Assembly: GCA_022819825.1 (NCBI GenBank)
Contig: JAJEGM010000048.1
Location: 62,001-126,000, forward strand
DNA: 64,000 nt
Source of the DNA: Acidimicrobiia bacterium
Lineage (GTDB): Bacteria; Actinomycetota; Acidimicrobiia; Acidimicrobiales; Bin134
Direction of reading: 5' to 3'
Each line of letters opens with the position of its first letter. Position 1 is the first letter of the stretch. Positions 9,154 to 19,180 of the stretch are shown here, piece after piece. Below the pieces are notes generated by a model. That model was given only the letters and a program-made list of their open reading frames with translations, did no database searches and was not told the DNA's origin. A program made the position numbers and the translations under genes.

Positions 9154-9957
9154 ATGAGCGTCGAGATCGACCACTCCAGCAAGGTGGCGCTGGTTACCGG
9201 GTCGGGAGCGGGTATCGGACGCGAGATTGCCCGCTGGATGGGTCGAGCCGGTGCCGCAGTGGCGGTGAACGACATCCGGGGCGAAAATGCCGAGGAAACC
9301 GTGGCCCAAATTGCCGAGGAAGGGGGCATGGCCGCCGCATTCCCCGCTGATCTGCGCGATGACGCCGCCATTGAGGCCCTGGTGGGCGATGTGGTGGCCT
9401 GGGGCGGGAGCCTGGACATTGCCGTCAACAACGTCGGCATGATGGCGGGTCGATCCCCGACTCGGTTTGTGGACATGGACGGAGAGTTCTGGCGGGATCT
9501 TGTAGACCAGAACCTGGTACTGACAGCGTTGTGCGGCCGGGTTGAGGCCCTGGTCATGATGGAGCAGGGCGGCGGGGTGATCATCAACGTCAGCTCGGGT
9601 GAGACCACCCGACCCTCGCCCATGATGTCGAGTTACGCCGCGGCCAAGGCGGCCATCAACCACCTGACGTGGTCGATGGCGGTGGAGCTCGGCCCCCACA
9701 ACATCCGGGTCAACGCCATCGCCCCCGGCACCACCCCCACCGAATTGATAAGGGAAGCATTTTCTCCCGAACACTACGAAGCCATCGTGGCCGCCACCCC
9801 GCTGCGCCGGGAGACCCTGCCCGAAGAGCTGGGACGCCTGTCGGTGTATCTGGCTTCCGACCTGGCTCGCACCACCACCGGCCAGCTCATCCTGGCCGAC
9901 GCCGGAGCCTTCCTGTCCCGCACTCGACCGCCAAACCTCGGCCAAGACACCGATTAG
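9154..9957 (+). CDS. SDR family oxidoreductase
   Basis: ALVTGSGAGIGREIARWMG, NNVG, SSGETTRPSPMMSSYAAAKAA, VNAIAPGTT. Confidence 0.93.
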   Translation: MSVEIDHSSKVALVTGSGAGIGREIARWMGRAGAAVAVNDIRGENAEETVAQIAEEGGMAAAFPADLRDDAAIEALVGDVVAWGGSLDIAVNNVGMMAGRSPTRFVDMDGEFWRDLVDQNLVLTALCGRVEALVMMEQGGGVIINVSSGETTRPSPMMSSYAAAKAAINHLTWSMAVELGPHNIRVNAIAPGTTPTELIREAFSPEHYEAIVAATPLRRETLPEELGRLSVYLASDLARTTTGQLILADAGAFLSRTRPPNLGQDTD

Positions 9958-9968
9958 GGGCAATCGAG

Positions 9969-10211
9969 ATGGATCAAGCCCTATTGGACGAGGCCGTAGG
10001 TGAACTGAGGGCCCTAGTAGCCCTCGACGGCGGTGATGTAGAGCTGTTATCAGCCACCGGCAGCACCGTCGCCCTCCGCCTAATCCTCGAAGGCGCCGAA
10101 TGCCGCGAGTGCGTCATGCCCAAAGAGTTCCTAGAGCAAATCGCCCTCGACATGGTGACCACCCGCCTCGCTGAGGTGAACGCGGTCACCATCGACGATC
10201 CTCGCGTATAA
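9969..10211 (+). CDS. NifU C-terminal-like domain protein
   Basis: ALDGGDVELLSATGSTVALRLILEGAECRECVMPKEFLEQIALDMV resembles the NifU CxxC domain, divergently. Confidence 0.6.
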   Translation: MDQALLDEAVGELRALVALDGGDVELLSATGSTVALRLILEGAECRECVMPKEFLEQIALDMVTTRLAEVNAVTIDDPRV

Positions 10212-10246
10212 CGCCCGAACCGCCTCCAGCTGTCTTGAGTGACGTA

Positions 10247-10271
10247 GGCCGGGTGGCATAGCCACCCGGCC
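10247..10271. terminator. Perfect 11-bp inverted repeat with 3-nt loop between convergent genes (candidate bidirectional terminator)
   Basis: GGCCGGGTGGC-ATA-GCCACCCGGCC; lies between the NifU-like (+) stop and the FN3 protein (-) stop. Confidence 0.8.
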
Positions 10272-10279
10272 ACTATCGG

Positions 10280-13156
10280 TTAGTTCGTGTTGGTTGGGGT
10301 TCCTGTGGACCCGGAAGACCACTCGCTGTATCCGTGGGTGTTTCGTGCTCGAAGGCTCACGGTGTAAACGGTGTCGTTGGTCAACCCACTGATGGTGTAC
10401 GTGTATTCGCCCTGATTGGGTGTCGGTCTCCCGACTCCGAATGTTGAGCAAGTTTCAGAGCCACCCGTTGGGATGTGACACCGTCGCATTTCGAAGTTGC
10501 TCACGGCGGGCTTGGGGGATTCATCTGCCTGAGTCCAAGTAACCCTCAGCGATCCACTCTGGCTGGGCACATCTACCACATTCGATATTGACGGGGCACT
10601 GAGCCTGCCGTCTGCGGGTGTTCCCGTGGTGGTAGTGGACCAGGGGCCCTCGCCGAAGCTATTTCTCGCTCGGATCCGCACGTCGTAGGAGACAGCGGAG
10701 AGAAGCCCGGTGAGAGTACATCCATAGGAGGCTCCTTGGGCCGCTATATCTCCGTTGATATCCCCGCTAGTGCAGTTGTAGGTGGTGTCTGTCCTGTCAT
10801 CAAAATCGCTTAGGCTGCTGGAACTCCAGCTCGTAGTTCCGGTACGCCGGTATTGGATTGTGAAGCCAGTCAAAGCGGATTTGCCTGTTTCGCTGCCGGA
10901 AGTCCAAGTCACAGAGAGTTTCCTGTAGTCGTCGTTTGTTGAGACGCTACCGGCGGCCGCAGCCGGACTCCCTGGCGCTTGGAGCGCTCCCGGCTTGACG
11001 GACTGTGTTGGAGACCAAGGTCCGGGGCCGTTTGCGTTGACCGACTGAATCCGTACGTAATAGGTGGTGTTGTTGTCCAAGCTGGAGAGCTGATGGCTCG
11101 TGTCGCTAGAGGCCTTTGATACCTGAGTGCAGGAGGCGTCGACCTGGCAGTTGCTGGCGAATCCGCTGCTGGTGTCCCACTGGAGGTTGTAGCTGAGCAC
11201 CGCAGGCACACTCGTAGCTGCCGTCCATGTCACCAAGATCTGGTGGCCGCCGTTCGGGTTAAGTCGGAGGTTTGTGGGTGCAGCAGCCTGGCCCAAGACG
11301 ATTCGGGCTAGGGACGACCACGATCCCGCGATGTCCCGGTTGATGGCCCGTACCCGCACTTCGTACGTGTTCGAGGGGATTAAGGAGCCTGAGGGTGGGA
11401 TGGTGGCTGTGAGGGTGTCAGCACCGACAACAGTGTGCTCGCGACTAGTCGCCCAGTTTTCTCGGGCGGTCACGTTGCGCCACTGCACCTGGTAGTGAGT
11501 TGGCTCATTGGTGGAGCTGGGCTTCATCCAAGTCGCGGTCAGCTGCGAATTTGCTGCGGTGGTGAGTGTCAACTCGGTGGGCTGTCCTGGTGAAGGCCGT
11601 GTGGCAGTCAGTCGAAGCATCTCGGTGAGCGACCATGTGCCAGGGCCGGCGGAGTTCACCCCTTGGACTCGCACGTAGTAGGTGCCGTTGGAAAGGCCGG
11701 TGATGGCGTGGGTGAGAGTGTCAGATGCGGCTGTTGCCTGACGGGTGGTAGACCAACCGCTTGGGCTCGTACCCCACTGGATGACGTACGAAGTGATGTT
11801 GTCATCAGAATTGGTATCAAGCGGGGCTTCCCAAGTCGCTGTAATCCGGCCAAAGAACGGGCTGGTGAGAGCGTTGGTAGCAGGCCAACGAGGAGGTCCG
11901 GCCAAGCCGGGAGTACTGGTTAGCGTCGGTGTGAACGGATCGCCGCTGGGTCCTCGCACAGCCTTGACCCGGATGTTGTATGTCACCCTGTCGTTCAGCC
12001 CGGTGATTAGGTAGCTCGTGGCTGACGCGTCATCGGTGATATGCCGGTTGGTGGTGGACCAGCCCTGACCTTTCTGAGCCCACCACACCTCGTACTCGTA
12101 CACTTCACTTGCGTCATAGGGATCGTTGGCGTCCAAATTGGTTCTGGTGTCGTCTGTGTCTTGGGTGCTCGGGACCGCTTCCCAGCTGACAAGGATCTGG
12201 CTGGGACCTGGGTCCATTTGCACGTTCCGGGCAGCTCGCCTGTTGTAGGTACCTGGGTTGGTGGCCACGGGTGCAGTGGGGGGTGTGATGGTGGGGCCGC
12301 CACCGCCGCCGCCGCCGCCACCGCCATCACCGCCACCGGGGTTAGGGGTGGGGAGGGGGTCGCCGGTGTCGGAATCGGTGGGTGTGGTGGCCCCAGTGGC
12401 GCACACATCGCTGGCCTCGGCAATTGGTTCGCCGAAGGAGCCGGGCACTCGTAGGCATTCCTCAGCGACGAGCAGGAGGAAGTAGGGCTCTTGCTCCATG
12501 GCAAGGCGCTCGAAGGCGTTCTGGCGCGCTACTGCGGCCCGCCGGGTGCGGGGGAGCGCGCAGATGTCGGCCACGCCGTCGCCGTCGACGTCGAACGGGT
12601 AGGTCACCGGTCCACCAAAGCTGCGGTCTAAGCAGAAGACGCTGCTGGTGACCACTGGTCCGGAGAAGAAGCGCGGTGAAGTGGTCGCCGCCGGGATGGG
12701 TGCTTGGGGAACAGCGGGAAGAGCCCGTCCGGTTGCGTGAGCAGCACGGGGGGCGGCGCACTCGTCGGTGGCCTCGGCAGCTGGCTCTCCGAATGTCTCG
12801 GCCACCTTGGTGCATTCATCGGCGAACAGCTGCCCAAAGTACAACGCCAGCTCTCCGCCTAGTCGTTCCATGGCGTTCTGACGGGCCGCCGTTTCCCGGC
12901 GCGAGCGGGGGAGCGAGCAAGTGTCGGCCACACCGTCGCGGTCGCTGTCGAATGGGTAGGTCCTGGGACCTCCGAGGCTCGCGTTTAGGCAGTAATCGGG
13001 GCCGGAAATGACCCCGGAGTAGTAGCGCGATGGCGTGTCCTGGGCCGACGCGTACGCGGTGATGGTGGCTACAAGCCCAGCCACCGCAATTAGTGCTCCC
13101 GCCAACTGCATTGCCCGCCTGGGTTTGCTGGTGCCGTTGGACATGCTGCCCTCCAT
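10280..13156 (-). CDS. Secreted multidomain protein: signal peptide, two copies of a Cys/Asp-rich domain, Gly-rich linker, multiple fibronectin type III domains
   Basis: N-terminal hydrophobic signal (MQLAGALIAVAGLVATITAYASAQ); repeated FN3 patterns such as ITGLSNGTYYVRVQGVNSAGPGTWS, LDNNTTYYVRIQSVNANGPGPWS. Confidence 0.9.
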   Translation of the reverse strand: MEGSMSNGTSKPRRAMQLAGALIAVAGLVATITAYASAQDTPSRYYSGVISGPDYCLNASLGGPRTYPFDSDRDGVADTCSLPRSRRETAARQNAMERLGGELALYFGQLFADECTKVAETFGEPAAEATDECAAPRAAHATGRALPAVPQAPIPAATTSPRFFSGPVVTSSVFCLDRSFGGPVTYPFDVDGDGVADICALPRTRRAAVARQNAFERLAMEQEPYFLLLVAEECLRVPGSFGEPIAEASDVCATGATTPTDSDTGDPLPTPNPGGGDGGGGGGGGGGPTITPPTAPVATNPGTYNRRAARNVQMDPGPSQILVSWEAVPSTQDTDDTRTNLDANDPYDASEVYEYEVWWAQKGQGWSTTNRHITDDASATSYLITGLNDRVTYNIRVKAVRGPSGDPFTPTLTSTPGLAGPPRWPATNALTSPFFGRITATWEAPLDTNSDDNITSYVIQWGTSPSGWSTTRQATAASDTLTHAITGLSNGTYYVRVQGVNSAGPGTWSLTEMLRLTATRPSPGQPTELTLTTAANSQLTATWMKPSSTNEPTHYQVQWRNVTARENWATSREHTVVGADTLTATIPPSGSLIPSNTYEVRVRAINRDIAGSWSSLARIVLGQAAAPTNLRLNPNGGHQILVTWTAATSVPAVLSYNLQWDTSSGFASNCQVDASCTQVSKASSDTSHQLSSLDNNTTYYVRIQSVNANGPGPWSPTQSVKPGALQAPGSPAAAAGSVSTNDDYRKLSVTWTSGSETGKSALTGFTIQYRRTGTTSWSSSSLSDFDDRTDTTYNCTSGDINGDIAAQGASYGCTLTGLLSAVSYDVRIRARNSFGEGPWSTTTTGTPADGRLSAPSISNVVDVPSQSGSLRVTWTQADESPKPAVSNFEMRRCHIPTGGSETCSTFGVGRPTPNQGEYTYTISGLTNDTVYTVSLRARNTHGYSEWSSGSTGTPTNTN
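12296..12340. repeat. GCC/ACC trinucleotide-rich low-complexity tract encoding a poly-Gly linker
   Basis: ccgccaccgccgccgccgccgccaccgccatcaccgccacc; translates on - strand to GGGDGGGGGGGGGGP. Confidence 0.85.
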
Positions 13157-13249
13157 GATCGCGGTCCGCGCGACATTCAGTTCGCGGTCCTGTAGCTTAT
13201 CCCAGGCAGGAGTGCCGCTGGTGAACCCCCGGAGTCCGACGGCACATCT

Positions 13250-15247
13250 TCACTGCAAACGAGACAGAAGCTCGTCTTTGCTGTCGGCGGGGGTCTCGCA
13301 GGTGTAGTTCCGGCACACGTACGCCAGACCCTCGGTTCGGCTCTCCCACAGGGGGGAGTCGTAGGGCTCGCCCCAGGCCAGCACGGTATTGGGGCGGTAT
13401 TGCTCCCGAACTGCGTCCACCAGGTCGGGGCGGTCGCCGCCGATCACCACCTCGGTCAGCCCGGAGCCGTTCATGTCCACAGCTTCCAGCAGGTGGCCGA
13501 AGCCGCTGGGGTGGTTGGCGGCCACCTCCCCCAACAGGGCCAAGATGTCCTGGGCCCGGTCGAGATAGTGGCTCTGCCCGGTGAGGGTGCCCAGGCGCAA
13601 GAGGGCCACCGCGGCGGCGCTGTTGGCCGAGGGGATGGCGTTGTCGGTGATCTCCTTGGGGCGGCAGATGAGCTCCTCGGCGTCCGACCCAGTGGTGAAC
13701 ACCCCGCCCCGCTCGTGGTCCCAGAACAGCTCCAGCAACCCGTCGGCGGCCTGGACGGCCTCTTCGATCCAGCGGGACTGGCCGGAGGCCTCGCCCAGGC
13801 GGGTGTAGGCGTCGGCCACCGCGGCGTAGTCGGCGGCGTAGGCCAAGTGGCGGGCCTGGGCGGGGCGATCGCCGTCGCCGGCCTGCCAGGAGCGCAGCCA
13901 GCGGCCGTCGGGGCGGCGCAGCCGGTCGAGCAGGAAACCGCCGTTCTTGATGGCCGCCTCCATCCACTGCTGGTTGCCGGTGGCCGCGGCGGCTTCGGCC
14001 AGTGCGGCCAGCATGAGTCCGTTCCACTCCAGCAGCACCTTGTCATCCAGTCCGGGCGGAATGCGCAGGCTGCGGGCCGACAGCAGCCGCTCTCGGCTCA
14101 GCTCCACGCCGGCCGGCCGCAGCAGATCGCCCCGCACCGGGCGCCACAAGATGTTGTGGCCCTCGAAGTTGCCGGCCTCGGTCACCCCGAACCAGGCCAT
14201 GAACTCGGCGGCGTCGTCGCCCAGCACCGAGGTGATCTGATCCGGGGTCCACACGTAGTACCGGCCCTCCTCGCCCTCGGAGTCGGCGTCGAGGGCGGAG
14301 TAGAAGCCGCCGCTGTCGTGGCGCAGGTCTCGCAGCACGAAGCCGATGGTCTCGTTCAGCACTTGGCGGAAGCGGGGCCGACCGGTCACCTGCCAGGCGT
14401 GCAGATACAGCCGGGCGAACAGGGCGTTGTCGTACAGCATCTTCTCGAAGTGGGGCACGATCCACTGGGCGTCTACCGAGTAGCGGCTGAAGCCGCCGCC
14501 CAAGTGGTCGTAGATCCCCCCCGAGGCCATGGAGTCGAGCGAGTTGATCACCATGTTGAGCACGTCTTGGTCGCCGCTGTGGAGGTAGGAGCGCAACAGC
14601 ACCTCTTGGCTCATAGTCTGGGGGAACTTGGGGGCCCCGCCGAAACCTCCCCAGGCGGCGTCGTATTGCTGGCGCAGGGCCGCGGTGGCTTGGTTCAGTG
14701 CTTCCGAGCCGGTTCCTGGGGCGGCGCGCTGGGGGTCGGGCTGGATGAGCGCAGTGCGATTGAGCGACTGGGTGAGCTGGTCGGCCTGGTCGTTGACATC
14801 TTGGCGGCGGTTGGCCCACACGTCTTGGATCCGGTGCATGATCTCGGTGAACGACGGCATCTGGCCCCGGCTGACCCTGGGGTAGTAGGTGCCGCCGTGG
14901 AAGGGGCGGCCGTCGGGTGTCATGAACACGGTCATGGGCCATCCGCCCCGGCCGGTGAGGGCTTGGACGGCCTCCATGTAGATGGTGTCCACGTCGGGGC
15001 GCTCTTCCCGGTCCACCTTGACGTTCACGAACAGCTCGTTCATCACCTTGGCCGTCTCGGGATCCTCGAACGACTCGTGGGCCATGACATGGCACCAGTG
15101 GCAGGCCGAATAGCCCACCGACAACAAGATGGGCTTGTCGTCGGCCCGCGCGGCAGCGAACGCCTCCTCCCCCCACGGGTACCAGTCCACCGGGTTGTCG
15201 GCATGCTGGCGCAGATAAGGGCTGGTCTCGGCCCCGAGTCGGTTCAT
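13250..15247 (-). CDS. Thioredoxin domain-containing protein of the DUF255/YyaL/SSP411 family
   Basis: [62 protein letters not shown] is the family hallmark; internal ATG preferred over 15313. Confidence 0.93.
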   Translation of the reverse strand: MNRLGAETSPYLRQHADNPVDWYPWGEEAFAAARADDKPILLSVGYSACHWCHVMAHESFEDPETAKVMNELFVNVKVDREERPDVDTIYMEAVQALTGRGGWPMTVFMTPDGRPFHGGTYYPRVSRGQMPSFTEIMHRIQDVWANRRQDVNDQADQLTQSLNRTALIQPDPQRAAPGTGSEALNQATAALRQQYDAAWGGFGGAPKFPQTMSQEVLLRSYLHSGDQDVLNMVINSLDSMASGGIYDHLGGGFSRYSVDAQWIVPHFEKMLYDNALFARLYLHAWQVTGRPRFRQVLNETIGFVLRDLRHDSGGFYSALDADSEGEEGRYYVWTPDQITSVLGDDAAEFMAWFGVTEAGNFEGHNILWRPVRGDLLRPAGVELSRERLLSARSLRIPPGLDDKVLLEWNGLMLAALAEAAAATGNQQWMEAAIKNGGFLLDRLRRPDGRWLRSWQAGDGDRPAQARHLAYAADYAAVADAYTRLGEASGQSRWIEEAVQAADGLLELFWDHERGGVFTTGSDAEELICRPKEITDNAIPSANSAAAVALLRLGTLTGQSHYLDRAQDILALLGEVAANHPSGFGHLLEAVDMNGSGLTEVVIGGDRPDLVDAVREQYRPNTVLAWGEPYDSPLWESRTEGLAYVCRNYTCETPADSKDELLSRLQ

Positions 15248-15292
15248 GGCTGCGACACTAACCAACTCCGGCCATGGGCAAGACTTGTGCTG

Positions 15293-16141
15293 ATGATTCG
15301 GCTTTGGATTCAAGGGGCCCGGCCCCAGACGCTTCCCGCTGCTTTGGTGCCGGTGGCGGTGGGCACCGCGGCGGTGCCCGACGTGGTGTGGTGGCGGGCC
15401 GCGGTGGCGCTGGTGGTGGCTCTGGCCCTCCAGGTGGGGGTGAACTACGCCAACGACTATTCAGACGGGGTGCGGGGCACCGACGCCAACCGGGTGGGCC
15501 CGGCCCGGTTAGTGGGCGGCGGCGCGGTGGCGCCCGCCGCGGTGAAGCGGGCCGCGTTCGGGGCTTTTGCAGTGGCGGCAGTGGCCGGTTTGGCCCTGGC
15601 GGTGGCGGTGGCTCTGTGGTTGGTGGCGGTGGGGCTGGCCTGCATTATTGCCGCCTGGTTCTACACCGGCGGGCGACGGCCCTACGGCTACGCCGGCTTC
15701 GGCGAGGTGTTCGTGTTCGTGTTCTTCGGATTGGTGGCCACCGTGGGCACGGCCTATGTGCAGACCGAGGAGCTCACCGCGCTCTCCGTCGTTGCCGCGG
15801 TGCCGGTGGGTCTTTTGGCCTCGGCGCTGTTGGTGGCCAACAACCTGCGGGACATCGCCCAAGACCAGGCTGCGGGCAAGATGACCCTGGCCGTGCGCCT
15901 AGGCGACCGACGGGCCGCCTGGCTCTACGTTGCCCTGGTGGCGGCGACCCTGGGGGTTGGCCTCACTATGTCGGTGACTGTTCCGTGGGCGCCGCTGACG
16001 CTGGCTTCGATGGCGCTGGCTGTTCCCGCTATGTGGATGGCACTGTCTTCGTTGCCCAAAGCCCCCCTGCTCAACCAGACCGCCCGCCTGCACCTGCTGT
16101 TCGGCGCGCTGTTGACGATTGCCCTGGCCGTTTCGGCCTAG
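15293..16141 (+). CDS. menA: 1,4-dihydroxy-2-naphthoate polyprenyltransferase
   Basis: [67 protein letters not shown]; strongly hydrophobic. Confidence 0.92.
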   Translation: MIRLWIQGARPQTLPAALVPVAVGTAAVPDVVWWRAAVALVVALALQVGVNYANDYSDGVRGTDANRVGPARLVGGGAVAPAAVKRAAFGAFAVAAVAGLALAVAVALWLVAVGLACIIAAWFYTGGRRPYGYAGFGEVFVFVFFGLVATVGTAYVQTEELTALSVVAAVPVGLLASALLVANNLRDIAQDQAAGKMTLAVRLGDRRAAWLYVALVAATLGVGLTMSVTVPWAPLTLASMALAVPAMWMALSSLPKAPLLNQTARLHLLFGALLTIALAVSA

Positions 16142-16152
16142 ATCTCAGCGGC

Positions 16153-17700
16153 CTAGCTCTTCCAGAAGGGGGCGCGCAGGGCCTGCTTGTTGATCTTGCC
16201 CATGGCGGAGCGGCCTAAATGCTCCTCGCTGATGAAGTCCACCGTGCGGGGGCACTTGTAGTGGGCGATGCGGTCGCGGCAAAAGGCGATGATCTCCGCC
16301 TCGGTGGGAGGCTGGCCGGGGTCGGTGGGCACCACTAGGGCCTTGAGCTGCTCGCCCATCTCCTCGTCGGGCACGCCGATGCAGGCTGTGTCGGCCACGC
16401 CGGGGTGCTCCACCAGCACCTGCTCGGTTTCGGCGGGGTAGATGTTCACCCCGCCCGACACCACCATGTCGGAGAACCGGTCGGTGAGGTATAGGAACCC
16501 CTCGTCGTCCACATAGCCGATCTCGCCCAGGGTGAACACTCCCGGTCGCAGGTGGGCGGCCGCCGTCTTCTCAGGGGCGTTGCGGTAGCTGATGCCCCGC
16601 CCGCTGGTGTCGATGAAATACACCCGCCCCTCCTGGCCCGGCGGCAGCTCGTTGCCGTTTTCGTCCACGATGAGCACTTCGAAGGGAGGCACCGGCTGCC
16701 CCACCGAGCCGGGGTGGGCCAGCCAGTCCTCCGAGTTGATGTGGCACGATCCGCCCACCTCGGTAGAGCCGTAGCCCTCCGAGATAATGGGCCCGAGCCA
16801 GTCGATCACGGCTCGTTTCACCGATACCGGGCACGGCGCGCCGCTGTGGGTTATCGACACCAGGCTGTCGGTGGAGTAGCGCTCCCGAACCTCGGCGGGA
16901 AGCGCCAGCAGCCGGCTGAAGTGGGTGGGCACCATGAACACTGCGTTCACCTGGTAGCGCTCGATGGCGGCCAGGGTGGCCTCGGCGTCGAAACGGCCCA
17001 TTACCACCACCGGGGCGCCGCCCATGAGGTTGCGGGTGGCCGAGAATGGCCCGGCGTGGTACATCGGCCCCACCACCAGATGGGTGCCGATGGCCGCGTT
17101 AGGGGTGGCGCAGGTGGCGAAGTACTCGGCCACTGTTTCCCCGCCCCGGAACAGAGCGGGGGGCGCGTCCACCCCTTTGGGTCGACCGGTGGTGCCCGAG
17201 GTATAGAACAGGTGGGGGACCGGCGGGGTGTCGGTGGGCGGGGGCTCGGCTGGTGCTTGGGCCAGGCCCTGTTCCCAGGAGGACACCTCGGGGTGGTCGG
17301 AGCAGCGCCATCCCATCACCGCAATGGGCGGGCTGCCGGTGGCATTCGACACCGACTCGGCGGCCAGCAGGCCCCGCTCTGCCGTCTCGGGTCCCACCAG
17401 CAGCAGGGCTGAGGCGGAGTCCTCCACGATGTAGGCCAGCTCGTCGGGGGTGAGGTGGAAGTTCACCGGCACCGCCGAAACTCCGGCCAAGGCGGCGGCC
17501 ACGTAGGCGATCACCGTTTCGGCAGAGTTCTCGGCGAACACCGCCAGCCGCCGCTCCGGTCCCAAATCCAGCGAGTGCAGCAGATTGGTTGCTCGGTCCA
17601 TCACCAAGTCGAGCTCGGCCCAGCCCAGGGTGGTGCGCTGATCGGTGAGCGCCATCTGGTCGGGGTCGTCAGCGGGTATGTGCTGGGCCAGCAGGGACAT
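16153..17700 (-). CDS. AMP-binding acyl-CoA synthetase/ligase
   Basis: [58 protein letters not shown]-type motifs, C-terminal [16 protein letters not shown] 17700 inside the longer ORF. Confidence 0.92.
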   Translation of the reverse strand: [515 protein letters not shown]

Positions 17701-17713
17701 GGGAGGTGTGGGG

Positions 17714-18430
17714 CTAGCGCCCTCGGGTGGCGGTGACCAGCTGGGCGATGCCGCCGGAGAGCGGCGTATGGGAAACCCCCTCGAAACCGTGCTTGGCCAG
17801 GAGGTCGAGCATCTCCTCGGTGGGGGGCATGTAGGCCACCGATTTGGGGAGGTACTCATAGGCGGTTCGATCCGACAGCAGGCCGCCGATCAAGGGGATC
17901 ACCTTGCCGAAGTACACGCTATGGCCGAGTCGCATGATCGGGTTCGGCGGCTCGGCCACCTCCAGCAGCGAGACCCGCCCCCCCGGACGCACCACCCGAG
18001 CCAGCTCGGCGAACAAACCTTCCAGGTCCACCACGTTGCGCAGGGCGAACCCGCAGGTGATGCCATCGGTGCTCTCCGGTGGAACGGGAAGGCGCAGGGC
18101 GTCGCCCAGCACCATCGGGGCTCGCAGTTTGCCCGAGTCCCGGTATTTCTGGGCCGCCCGGAGCATGCCCGCCGACATGTCGAATCCCACTGGCCGGAAT
18201 CCGGCTGCTTCCAAGACCCGGCACAGGTCTCCGGTGCCACAGGCCAGGTCGAACACCAGCGATCCCGGCGGCAGGCGCAGCTCTCGCACCGACCGCCGCC
18301 GCCACCGACAGTCCATGCCGAAGGTCAGCAGGCGGTTGAGCAAGTCGTAGCGGGGGGCGATGGCGTCGAACATCGACCGCACCGCGGCCACTTTGTCTTG
18401 ACCCTGGGGGAGCGAGGGATCAGTGCTCAT
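17714..18430 (-). CDS. menG: Demethylmenaquinone methyltransferase (UbiE/MenG family)
   Basis: VRSMFDAIAPRYDLLNRLLTFGMDCRWRRRSV, VFDLACGTGDLCRVLE, ITCGFALRNVVDLEG. Confidence 0.92.
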   Translation of the reverse strand: MSTDPSLPQGQDKVAAVRSMFDAIAPRYDLLNRLLTFGMDCRWRRRSVRELRLPPGSLVFDLACGTGDLCRVLEAAGFRPVGFDMSAGMLRAAQKYRDSGKLRAPMVLGDALRLPVPPESTDGITCGFALRNVVDLEGLFAELARVVRPGGRVSLLEVAEPPNPIMRLGHSVYFGKVIPLIGGLLSDRTAYEYLPKSVAYMPPTEEMLDLLAKHGFEGVSHTPLSGGIAQLVTATRGR

Positions 18431-19173
18431 GGGGCGGTGAACCGGTAGGCCCGATTGGTGGAGTGGTGGTTGAATCCCAGGCTGCGATATGTGGCCACCG
18501 CGGGATCGTTGTCCGACTCCACATAGAGGAACCCCACGGTGAGGCCCTGGTCGGCCAAGTAGTCGAGTCCGGCCAGGGTCATGGGTTTGCCCAGTCCTTG
18601 GCCGTGGAAGTCGGGGTCTACCGCGATGGCGTAGATCTCGCCCCCTGGCGGGGTCTCGTGGGGGTGGATTTTGGTCCAGCAGAAGCCGGCCAGACGGCCA
18701 TCGCGCTCGTGGAGCCGGAACCCCTCGGCGTCGAACCACTCCTCCGCCATGCGCTGGGCCAAGTCGTCGGGAGTCAAACCCCCTTGTTCGGGGTGCCATT
18801 GGAAGGCCCGATTGTTCACCCGCAGGAAATCCTGGTCGTCGGTGCCGGGGACGAAGGCCCGAGTGGCGATGGAGGAGCGGTCAGCCGGAAGGGGGCGCTG
18901 CATTCGCCAGAGATCCCGGTAGGGGGCAAAGCCCAGATCAGTGGCGAATTGATCGTCGGCATCGCTGGCCTGCTCAATCCACAGCTGCACCGATTTCCCG
19001 GCCTCGGCTTGGCCGAGGACTGCCTTGATCTGGCTGGCTGTGTCGTCGTTTCGGGGCTGGTCGGGGCCTGCGGTGATCGACCAAGCGAACTCTCCCTGGT
19101 CGGGGCGGACAACCGTGAGCGTCACGGGGACCACGGTAGCGGCCCCAACTTCTCCCGCCGGGGTCGCTACCAT
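18427..19173 (-). CDS. mshD: Mycothiol synthase (GNAT), short N-terminal half
   Basis: FLRVNNRAFQWHPEQGGLTPDDLAQRMAEEWFDAEGFRLHERDGRLAGFCWTKIHPHETPPGGEIYAIAVDPDFHGQGLGKPMTLAGLDYL is MshD-like; ATGA overlap with menG. Confidence 0.88.
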   Translation of the reverse strand: MVATPAGEVGAATVVPVTLTVVRPDQGEFAWSITAGPDQPRNDDTASQIKAVLGQAEAGKSVQLWIEQASDADDQFATDLGFAPYRDLWRMQRPLPADRSSIATRAFVPGTDDQDFLRVNNRAFQWHPEQGGLTPDDLAQRMAEEWFDAEGFRLHERDGRLAGFCWTKIHPHETPPGGEIYAIAVDPDFHGQGLGKPMTLAGLDYLADQGLTVGFLYVESDNDPAVATYRSLGFNHHSTNRAYRFTAP

Positions 19174-19180
19174 CCCGTCG

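Noticed and set aside
12296-12340. CRISPR or microsatellite-driven phase variation
   Set aside because: Trinucleotide tract within a frame; length changes would not switch the frame, and there are no CRISPR-type repeats/spacers.
13400-15292. 5' portion of the 913-aa + strand ORF (13400-16141)
   Set aside because: Antisense to the clear DUF255/YyaL gene; only the part from 15293 encodes MenA. The long open frame is a high-GC artefact.
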